A stretch of 11,332 nucleotides of DNA from UMGS1532 sp045594795 (GTDB lineage Bacteria > Bacillota > Clostridia > Oscillospirales > Acutalibacteraceae): NCBI GenBank assembly GCA_045594795.1, contig JAZNZF010000022.1, positions 1-11,332 on the forward strand. Direction: 5' to 3'. The translations under genes were made by a program, and so were the position numbers. Each line of letters starts with the position of its first letter. Within the stretch, counting starts at the first letter, position 1. Below are positions 6,185 to 11,332 of this stretch, piece by piece. The notes under the pieces were generated by a model, which saw nothing but the letters and a program-made list of their open reading frames with translations, did not search any database and was not told the DNA's origin.

Positions 6185-6215
6185 GAACCGTAATTAGTTC
6201 GGCTTTTGTAACCCT
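6185..6215 (+). repeat. 31-bp direct repeat, copy 2
   Basis: Exact second copy of 5992-6022, offset by 193 bases. Unlike copy 1, it has no downstream partner arm, so it cannot form the long stem. Confidence 0.92.
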
Positions 6216-6221
6216 TTAAAA

Positions 6222-6318
6222 GACAAGCCAAGAGAAAAGGTTAAGTTTTTTGTGGGTTCTACCCGTTTGGTTATTATTTTAGCATGGCATACTTTTAAGG
6301 TTAGTTGCTTGGCTTGTC
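6222..6318. repeat. Inverted-repeat cassette of 97 bp
   Basis: GACAAGCCAAG (6222-6232) and CTTGGCTTGTC (6308-6318) are perfect inverted repeats bounding a 75-base AT-rich interior that contains a small GGGTTCTACCC stem. Outer flanks also partly match (AAAAGAC left, GTCCTTT right). It could be a MITE-like element, the remnant of one, or a large RNA hairpin. Confidence 0.5.
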
Positions 6319-6383
6319 CTTTGATTTAATGATATCGTCTTCGCTTGATTTTTGCAACATAAACTCATTTACCTTTTTAGACT

Positions 6384-6420
6384 AAAAAACCGCTGTAACG
6401 ACAAGTTACAACGGTTTTTT
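6384..6420 (-). terminator. Bidirectional terminator at the end of rsmG
   Basis: AAAAAACCG (6384-6392) pairs with CGGTTTTTT (6412-6420), and TGTAAC (6394-6399) with GTTACA (6405-6410), around a 5-base loop. Both strands end in a run of T. The rsmG stop codon (6406-6408) lies inside the stem, so the last four codons are part of the terminator. Confidence 0.9.
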
Positions 6421-7116
6421 TGATATTTTAGCAGAGTTTCTGGGGAATTGTGGGGGAGTTTGCGAAATCTTTTTGGTAACTACAAACACCCTTTTACTGC
6501 CATCAGGTAGTTGCTCGTTATATTCACCACTTATTTCGCCGCCAAGCTTTGCTATAGCCGATGCGGCACTTTCCATTTCCTCGGGTGCGGCAGGGCCCTT
6601 CATAGCAACAAAGCAGCCACCTTTTTTAACATAGGGTAAACAATACTCGCTAAGTACGTTAAGCCTTGCAACCGCTCGCGCAGTTGCTATATCGTACATT
6701 TCGCGGTATTCGGGCTTTCTGCCACCGTCTTCTGCGCGACTGTGCAGGGTTTCTACATCTAATTTGAGTTCTCGGCTTACCTCTTGCAGAAAGGTTAAGC
6801 GCTTGTTTAGTCCGTCAAGTAGGGTAAGCTTTATGTCGGGTCGAGCAATTTTAAGCACCATACCGGGAAAGCCTGCGCCCGTACCAACGTCTATAACCCT
6901 TGCGTTTTGCGGAATATCTACATATTTTAAAAACAATAAGCAATCGTAAAAATGCTTAATTATAATCTCATCGGGGTCAGTTATGGCAGTAAGATTCATC
7001 TTTTCGTTCCACTCTATAAGCAGTTGCGCGTATTTCTCTAACCGTTGTGTCGCAACCTCATCTAAGGTATAAAATTCCTTACAAAGCTCTGATAAATAGG
7101 TGTATCTACTGTTCAT
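6406..7116 (-). CDS. rsmG: 16S rRNA (guanine527-N7)-methyltransferase RsmG (GidB)
   Basis: RsmG transfers a methyl group from S-adenosylmethionine to N7 of G527 in 16S rRNA; loss gives low-level streptomycin resistance in several bacteria. The 236-residue protein shows NLTAI (41-45), the SAM-binding DVGTGAGFPG (76-85), LLDGLNKR (99-106) with the ribose-contacting acidic residue, ARAVA (146-150) and MKG (172-174), all in family order. The start ATG (7114-7116) overlaps the end of mnmG by 11 nt, implying translational coupling, with an AAAGGA-type site inside mnmG. The extreme C-terminus (KKPL) is encoded by the terminator stem and is longer than typical. Order mnmG then rsmG is the conserved gidA-gidB arrangement. 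Confidence 0.96.
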   Translation of the reverse strand: MNSRYTYLSELCKEFYTLDEVATQRLEKYAQLLIEWNEKMNLTAITDPDEIIIKHFYDCLLFLKYVDIPQNARVIDVGTGAGFPGMVLKIARPDIKLTLLDGLNKRLTFLQEVSRELKLDVETLHSRAEDGGRKPEYREMYDIATARAVARLNVLSEYCLPYVKKGGCFVAMKGPAAPEEMESAASAIAKLGGEISGEYNEQLPDGSKRVFVVTKKISQTPPQFPRNSAKISKKPL

Positions 7117-8992
7117 TTGCCTTTTTTCCTTTCAGCTTTTGTAAGTAAATTAGTATAACCGATATATCAGCAGGGGACACACCCGATATCCTTGATGCTT
7201 GACCTACCGATATTGGCTGGACTTTTTTTAACTTTTCTATAGCCTCAAGCCTCAGACCTGTGATATCGTCAAAGTTAATATCCTTGGGGAACAGCTTATT
7301 TTCAAGGTGTTTCAGGTCTTCAACCTGTAATAGCTGTCTTTTTATATATCCCTCGTATTTAATTTCCACCTCAACCTTGTCGGCTATATCGCGCGAAAGG
7401 GGTGGGCGTTCGGGGTCATAAGGGGCTAAATCGGAATAGGATATCTGTGGGCGGCATAGAAGTTCGGATAGTTTCACGCCCGTAGAAATTGGTGATGTTT
7501 CACGTGAAACTAAAAGCTCGTTTATATTACTTTTCGGCGAAATAACTGTGTTTCTTAACCGCTCGATTTCCTTTTCCTTAAGCTCTTTTCTGTTAAGAAA
7601 CGCTTGCCAGTGCTCCTCACTTATAAGTCCGTTTTCGTAGCCCTTTGGCATAAGCCTTTCATCAGCGTTGTTTTGTCTTAGAAGTAGTCGATATTCACTG
7701 CGGCTTGTCATCATACGATAGGGGTCGGTACAACCCTTGGTGCAAAGGTCGTCTATAAGGGTGCCGATATAGGATTCGCTTCTTGGCATAAGCATTGGCT
7801 CTTTGCCCTGCAAACTGCGTGCGGCATTAATACCTGCAATTAAGCCTTGTGCCGCCGCCTCCTCGTATCCCGACGAGCCGTTAAACTGACCAGCGCCGTA
7901 AAGACCGTCGTAGCCCTTTACCTGTAGGGTAACGTCGAGTGCTTGTGGGTCTATACAATCGTATTCAATGGCATAGGCATTTCGCATAATTTTGCAGTTT
8001 TCTAAGCCTTCTATTGAATGATATATTTCTATTTGCACCTCTTCGGGTAATGATGAAGACATACCCTGTAGGTACATTTCCTCAGTATTATCACCGCACG
8101 GCTCGATAAATAGCTGATGGCGTAGCTTGTCCTTGAACCTGACAATTTTATCCTCGATGCTTGGACAGTAGCGTGGGCCAACACCCGTAATATCGCCAGA
8201 AAATAGCGGTGAACGGTGTAGGTTATCAAGAATGATTTGCTTTGTTTTATCGTTGGTGTAGGCAATATAGCAGACCGCATCGTTACGCGGTGTATAGTCG
8301 GTTGAATAGCTAAAGGGGACAAGCTCGTCGTCACCGTACTGAATTTCCATTTTGCTAAAATCGATACTGCTTTTAAGCACCCTTGCAGGTGTGCCTGTTT
8401 TAAATCGACGAAGGGGGAGTCCTAATTCTGATAGCTTTTCGGACAAACGGTTAGCAGGGAAGGTGCCGTCGGGTCCACCCTCAAAGTTAACCTCGCCAAC
8501 AAAGATTTTGCCCTTTAAGTACACGCCCGAGGCAATTATTACCTTTTTGAATATATACTCGGCGTTAAGGTTTGTGTATAAATGCCAGCCCTTTTCGGTA
8601 TGTTTTATATCTACAATTTCGGCTTGTTTGAGTAGTAGGTTTGGCTGACACTCTAAAGCGTGTTTCATATATTCGGCATAGGCGCGCCTGTCAATTTGTG
8701 CGCGTAAGGAATGCACCGCAGGGCCTTTGCCACGATTAAGCATTCGGCTTTGCAGTGTGGTTTTATCGGCAGCCTTACCCATTTCGCCACCTAACGCGTC
8801 AATTTCACGCACAAGGTGACCCTTAGCAGTTCCGCCAATAGATGGGTTACAGGGCATATTGCCAACCATATCTAAATTAATTGTAAAAATTACGGTAGAA
8901 AAACCCATTCGCGCAGGGGCTAACGCGGCTTCAATTCCTGCGTGACCTGCACCAATAACGGCTATATCATACTCGCCTGCGAAATAACTCAA
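7106..8992 (-). CDS. mnmG: tRNA uridine-5-carboxymethylaminomethyl modification enzyme MnmG (GidA)
   Basis: MnmG is the FAD-dependent partner of MnmE that installs the cmnm5 group on wobble U34 of tRNAs. The 628-residue product shows the FAD dinucleotide fold GAGHAG (14-19), CNPSIGGTAKGHLVREID (48-65) with the conserved cysteine, a second cysteine in VGPRYCPSIEDK, KTGTPAR, the AGQFNGSSGYEEAAAQGL block and MTSRSEYRLLLRQ, ending in the helical MnmE/tRNA-binding domain. The longest frame begins at TTG 9007, but TTG 8990-8992 is preferred: GGAAG lies 8 nt upstream and MSYFAGEYDIAVIGAGHAG matches the usual N-terminus. It is first in an operon with rsmG. A parS site lies within codons for VSRET. 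mnmE, often adjacent, is absent here. Confidence 0.95.
   Translation of the reverse strand: MSYFAGEYDIAVIGAGHAGIEAALAPARMGFSTVIFTINLDMVGNMPCNPSIGGTAKGHLVREIDALGGEMGKAADKTTLQSRMLNRGKGPAVHSLRAQIDRRAYAEYMKHALECQPNLLLKQAEIVDIKHTEKGWHLYTNLNAEYIFKKVIIASGVYLKGKIFVGEVNFEGGPDGTFPANRLSEKLSELGLPLRRFKTGTPARVLKSSIDFSKMEIQYGDDELVPFSYSTDYTPRNDAVCYIAYTNDKTKQIILDNLHRSPLFSGDITGVGPRYCPSIEDKIVRFKDKLRHQLFIEPCGDNTEEMYLQGMSSSLPEEVQIEIYHSIEGLENCKIMRNAYAIEYDCIDPQALDVTLQVKGYDGLYGAGQFNGSSGYEEAAAQGLIAGINAARSLQGKEPMLMPRSESYIGTLIDDLCTKGCTDPYRMMTSRSEYRLLLRQNNADERLMPKGYENGLISEEHWQAFLNRKELKEKEIERLRNTVISPKSNINELLVSRETSPISTGVKLSELLCRPQISYSDLAPYDPERPPLSRDIADKVEVEIKYEGYIKRQLLQVEDLKHLENKLFPKDINFDDITGLRLEAIEKLKKVQPISVGQASRISGVSPADISVILIYLQKLKGKKANEQ
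7496..7511. other. parS site inside mnmG
   Basis: TGTTTCACGTGAAACT matches the canonical parS TGTTTCACGTGAAACA at 15 of 16 positions, including the whole central CACGTG. It lies in the coding part of mnmG, where the minus strand reads VSRET. ParB would bind here about 3.7 kb from the other site. Confidence 0.9.
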
Positions 8993-9022
8993 ACTTAACA
9001 CTTCCAAAAATAAATATATCTT

Positions 9023-9051
9023 ATTTTACCAAAAACGCATATACTTTTCAA
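9023..9051 (-). promoter_or_regulatory. Sigma-A promoter of mnmG-rsmG
   Basis: On the minus strand TTGAAA (9046-9051), a 17-base spacer and TAAAAT (9023-9028) fit the housekeeping consensus. The start would be near 9016, about 24 bases before the preferred TTG start. It lies just past the terminator of the upstream gene, so the operon is independent. Confidence 0.68.
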
Positions 9052-9070
9052 GATGTTATTATTGTAGTTT

Positions 9071-9114
9071 AAAAAAACAGAGTACCTTAGAACAGCCTCT
9101 AAAGTACCCTGTTT
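9071..9114 (-). terminator. Terminator of the EF-G-like gene
   Basis: AAACAG.GTAC..TAGA (9075-9091) pairs with TCTA..GTAC.CTGTTT (9098-9114) around ACAGCC, with two small mismatched spots. On the minus strand it is followed by a run of seven T. Confidence 0.82.
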
Positions 9115-9127
9115 AATTATTTTATCG

Positions 9128-9162
9128 TCTGTCGTCTGCCATCTGACATCTGTCGTCTGGCT
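9128..9162. repeat. Heptamer tandem repeat TCTGNNN
   Basis: Five consecutive 7-base units: TCTGTCG, TCTGCCA, TCTGACA, TCTGTCG, TCTGGCT. Units one and four are identical; the first four bases are invariant. The array abuts the stop codon of the EF-G-like gene and precedes its terminator, so it is transcribed in the 3' untranslated region. Confidence 0.85.
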
Positions 9163-11175
9163 TTATTCTTCTATTTTTGCTTCGGCAATGATTTTTTCTG
9201 CTACTTGGGGTGGTGCTTCTTCGTACCTTGCAAACTCGATACTAAAGGTTGCAACGCCCTGAGTTATAGAACGCAAGGATATTGCAAAATCGCCCATCTC
9301 AGCCATAGGAACCTCGGCTACTATCTGCTTGTTTTTATTATCTATCGGGTCCATACCAAGCACACGGCCTCTGCGTTTTGTTATATCACCGATAACGTCG
9401 CCCATATAATCGTCGGTAACTATTACGGTAAGTGTGCCAACAGGCTCTAAAATAGCGGGGCTTGCCTCGGGAATACCTGCTCTGTAAGCGAGACCTGCGG
9501 CGGTTTTAAACGCCATTTCTGATGAGTCAACTGGGTGGTACGAGCCATCAACGAGTGTAGCCTTAACGCCAACCATTGGATAGCCTGCAAGCACGCCCTT
9601 AACTATACTGTCGCGCAGACCCTTTTCAACGGCGGGGAAGAAGTTTTTAGGCACCGAGCCACCGAAGATTTTTTCCTCGAATATAAAGTCTTCCTCGCAA
9701 GGTGAAAACTCAATCCACACGTCACCGAACTGACCGTGTCCGCCCGATTGTTTTTTGTGTCTGCCTTGTACCTTAACCGATTTCTTTATGGTTTCGCGGT
9801 AGGCTACCTTTGCGGGAACAAGCTCTACCTCAACGCCGAATTTATTTTTAAGCTTAGTTTTAACTATATCAAGGTGCTGTTCGCCAAGACCCGACAAAAC
9901 CTGCTCTTTTGTTTCACGGTTAGACTCAAGACTAATGGTCGGGTCTTCCTCAATTAGCCTTAATATGCCTTGGTTAATCTTTTCCTCGTCGCCACGCTTT
10001 ACAGCCTTTACTGCCATAGATAAGCAGGGTTTTGCAAAGGGTGCGGTATGGAGTGCTTCACTAACCGATGCGCTACAGATGGTGTCCCCCGTAAGCACGT
10101 TGCCAAGCTTTGCGGTACAACCTATATCACCTGCAACTATCTTTGTAGCATCAATTTGTTTTCCGCCCTTTAAGTACATAACTTTAGATAGCTTTTCCTC
10201 GTTACCTGTGCGTAGGTTTTTAAGTTTGGAATCTGACGAAATGCTACCCGATGCAACCTTGAAATACGAAAGCTTACCAACGAATGGGTCGGCAACGGTT
10301 TTAAATACTATTGCGGAATCACCGCCATCTTTTACAAATCCTGTCTCTATTGGTGAGGGGAACATATCACAAAGTGCATCTAAAAGCATAGGTACACCGT
10401 CGCCCGTTTGGTTAATACCGGCAAATACGGGGTGGATATCCCCTGCAATAAAGCCTTGCTTTAATGCGCCCTTAATTTCATCAACTGTAAGTTCTTCACC
10501 CTCAAAATATTTTTCCATTAAAGCCTCGTCTACAGATGCGGCAGCCTCAATTAAAACTGTTCTGAGATTATCAATATCAGCCGACTGTGGAAGGGCAACC
10601 TCACTTGCCTTTATTCCATCGTACTTATAGGCTTTGTTTTCAATAAGGTTTACATAGCACTGTACCGTATCGTTTTCTACATAAGGTACTGTAATTGGGC
10701 AAACAGCCGAGCCATACTTACCTGTAAGCTGACTCATTACCATATAAAAATGAGCACGTGGAGAGTTCAGCTTACCAACGAAAAACGCGATTGGCTTGCC
10801 TAATTTTTTTGCGCTATCATAGTTAAGCTCGCTACCTACGTTTAAGCCCGATTTACCAGATAGGGCAATAATAACAGAATCGGCAGCGGTTAAGCCTTCA
10901 CTCACACCTGCAGTAAAATCAAAAAATCCGGGAGCATCTATTAAATTTATTTTGCGGTCATTATGTTCAGCAGAATAAACCGCGGTGCTAATAGAACAGC
11001 CACGCTTTTTCTCCTCGCTGTCAAAGTCGGTTACTGTAGACCCATCTGCTATATTACCGATTTTATCTATCTCACCGCAGGAATAAATAAGCGCTTCACA
11101 TAAAGTGGTTTTTCCTGCGCTACCGTGGCCTAACACGGCAATATTTCTAATTTTTTCGGTTGAATAGTCCTTCAT
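9163..11175 (-). CDS. Elongation factor G-like translation factor with degenerate G motifs
   Basis: This 670-residue protein has the whole EF-G domain layout: G domain (about 1-280), domain II (about 285-375), domain III (about 385-455), domain IV (about 456-570, with GRHKKQSGGHGQFGDV and GGSVPKNFFPAVEKGL) and domain V (about 573-655, with EPVGTLTVIVTDDYMGDV and RRGRVLGM). It belongs to the EF-G-like paralogue group (GH.S.GKTTL start), not the main fusA. The P-loop GHGSAGKTT (16-24) is intact, but G2 is RGCSIS, G3 is DAPGF (80-84) without the catalytic His, and the NKxD box is GKLN (134-137). A longer frame reaches 11265, but that lies above the predicted transcription start, and KDYSTEKIRNIAVLGHG fits the family; AAAGGA (11187-11192) supports 11175. 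Monocistronic. Function is uncertain: translocation, recycling or ribosome rescue. Confidence 0.88.
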   Translation of the reverse strand: MKDYSTEKIRNIAVLGHGSAGKTTLCEALIYSCGEIDKIGNIADGSTVTDFDSEEKKRGCSISTAVYSAEHNDRKINLIDAPGFFDFTAGVSEGLTAADSVIIALSGKSGLNVGSELNYDSAKKLGKPIAFFVGKLNSPRAHFYMVMSQLTGKYGSAVCPITVPYVENDTVQCYVNLIENKAYKYDGIKASEVALPQSADIDNLRTVLIEAAASVDEALMEKYFEGEELTVDEIKGALKQGFIAGDIHPVFAGINQTGDGVPMLLDALCDMFPSPIETGFVKDGGDSAIVFKTVADPFVGKLSYFKVASGSISSDSKLKNLRTGNEEKLSKVMYLKGGKQIDATKIVAGDIGCTAKLGNVLTGDTICSASVSEALHTAPFAKPCLSMAVKAVKRGDEEKINQGILRLIEEDPTISLESNRETKEQVLSGLGEQHLDIVKTKLKNKFGVEVELVPAKVAYRETIKKSVKVQGRHKKQSGGHGQFGDVWIEFSPCEEDFIFEEKIFGGSVPKNFFPAVEKGLRDSIVKGVLAGYPMVGVKATLVDGSYHPVDSSEMAFKTAAGLAYRAGIPEASPAILEPVGTLTVIVTDDYMGDVIGDITKRRGRVLGMDPIDNKNKQIVAEVPMAEMGDFAISLRSITQGVATFSIEFARYEEAPPQVAEKIIAEAKIEE

Positions 11176-11265
11176 AATTGGGTCTGTCCTTTCATTGATA
11201 GGTTTTAATTGTAAATATTGCATAAAATTTTTAAATATTTTTAGCAAATTTAATTGATTATTCAC

Positions 11266-11294
11266 ATTATATCACACTATTTTTCTTTTTTCAA
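11266..11294 (-). promoter_or_regulatory. Sigma-A promoter of the EF-G-like gene
   Basis: On the minus strand TTGAAA (11289-11294), a 17-base spacer and TATAAT (11266-11271), with TG before the -10, form a strong extended promoter. The start would be near 11259, giving an AT-rich leader of about 84 nt before the ATG at 11175. Confidence 0.78.
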
Positions 11295-11332
11295 TACCTT
11301 TTGCCTCAAAATATATCAGCCATATTATTTTA

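Larger units (their letters stand above)
5907..6383. other. Gene-free, structure-rich intergenic region
   Basis: About 480 bases without a convincing gene. Two overlapping minus-strand frames (94 and 76 codons) span it, but they lack ribosome binding sites and recognisable domains and run through the repeats. Besides the candidate RNA and direct repeat it holds a hairpin at 6122-6147 (TTGC...AAGGC, GCCTT, GCAA) and an inverted-repeat cassette at 6222-6318. I see nothing in 6325-6380. Confidence 0.7.

Noticed and set aside
5894..6231. Two overlapping minus-strand frames of 94 and 76 codons
   Set aside because: They lack ribosome binding sites, overlap each other in different frames, and run through the terminator stem, direct repeats and hairpins. 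The peptides (for example VTKAELITVLLARNPNRLYA) look like repeat-derived translation, though I cannot exclude a decayed gene.
7469..7477. Another parS-like GTTTCACG, and one near 9913
   Set aside because: Only half of the palindrome is present in each.
9008..9022. Upstream TTG start for mnmG at 9007
   Set aside because: The GGAAG that would serve as ribosome binding site overlaps this codon, and the five extra residues are not typical of the family.
9935..10630. Plus-strand open frame of 231 codons
   Set aside because: It lies fully antisense to the EF-G-like gene, whose domains are clear, and has no ribosome binding site or recognisable domain.
11176..11265. N-terminal extension of the EF-G-like protein to 11265
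   Set aside because: The extended promoter at 11266-11294 places the transcript start near 11259, downstream of that start codon, and the extra 30 residues do not fit the family.
1..11332. CRISPR array, tRNA or rRNA genes
   Set aside because: No regularly spaced repeats and no cloverleaf or rRNA segments were seen. GGTTC-type words near 5971 and 6256 do not extend to a tRNA.

Overview
This window looks like an origin-proximal stretch of chromosome from a moderately AT-rich, endospore-forming Firmicute, most likely a gut-type Clostridia of the Oscillospiraceae/Ruminococcaceae kind (inference). Three things point there. The mnmG-rsmG and parA-parB pairs belong to the conserved oriC neighbourhood of Firmicutes. 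Two near-consensus parS sites are present. A SpoIID peptidoglycan hydrolase gene sits between the two pairs. Almost all genes lie on the minus strand; no oriC or dnaA is visible.

Left edge (1-880): the 3' end of an IS3-family transposase and the likely right end of that IS (to about 209). Next come a small XRE-type repressor gene and a second small gene that is broken by one extra A in an eight-A run. Both small genes have the same 13-bp promoter/operator block with palindromic ACTATA...TATAGT elements, so they look like one small regulatory module. A terminator then separates this accessory patch from degV.

Centre (883-4863, minus strand): degV (fatty-acid-binding fold), then the segregation operon parA-parB behind a near-consensus promoter with a TTG start for parA and a parS just upstream, then spoIID. 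The spoIID promoter resembles a sigma-E site. It overlaps a near-perfect sigma-A promoter that fires the other way into the only large plus-strand gene, an unrecognised membrane protein with eight predicted segments (4977-5867).

The 500 bases from 5907 to 6405 have no convincing gene but much structure: a plus-strand sigma-A-like promoter, a long stem held by G.U pairs only in plus-strand RNA, a second palindrome, a stem followed by eight T, a 31-bp direct repeat and an inverted-repeat cassette. Together the first elements make a candidate small RNA of about 125 nt.

Right part (6406-11332, minus strand): rsmG and mnmG overlap by 11 nt and share a promoter; a 15/16 parS lies inside mnmG. Upstream, behind its own promoter and terminator, is an EF-G-like translation factor of 670 residues whose G-domain signature motifs are degenerate. 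A heptamer tandem repeat follows its stop codon. mnmE, the usual partner of mnmG, is not next to it here.

Functionally the window combines chromosome segregation (ParA/ParB/parS), sporulation (SpoIID), tRNA and rRNA modification (MnmG, RsmG) and translation (EF-G-like). The left edge and the 5.9-6.4 kb gap are the accessory, less ordinary parts.
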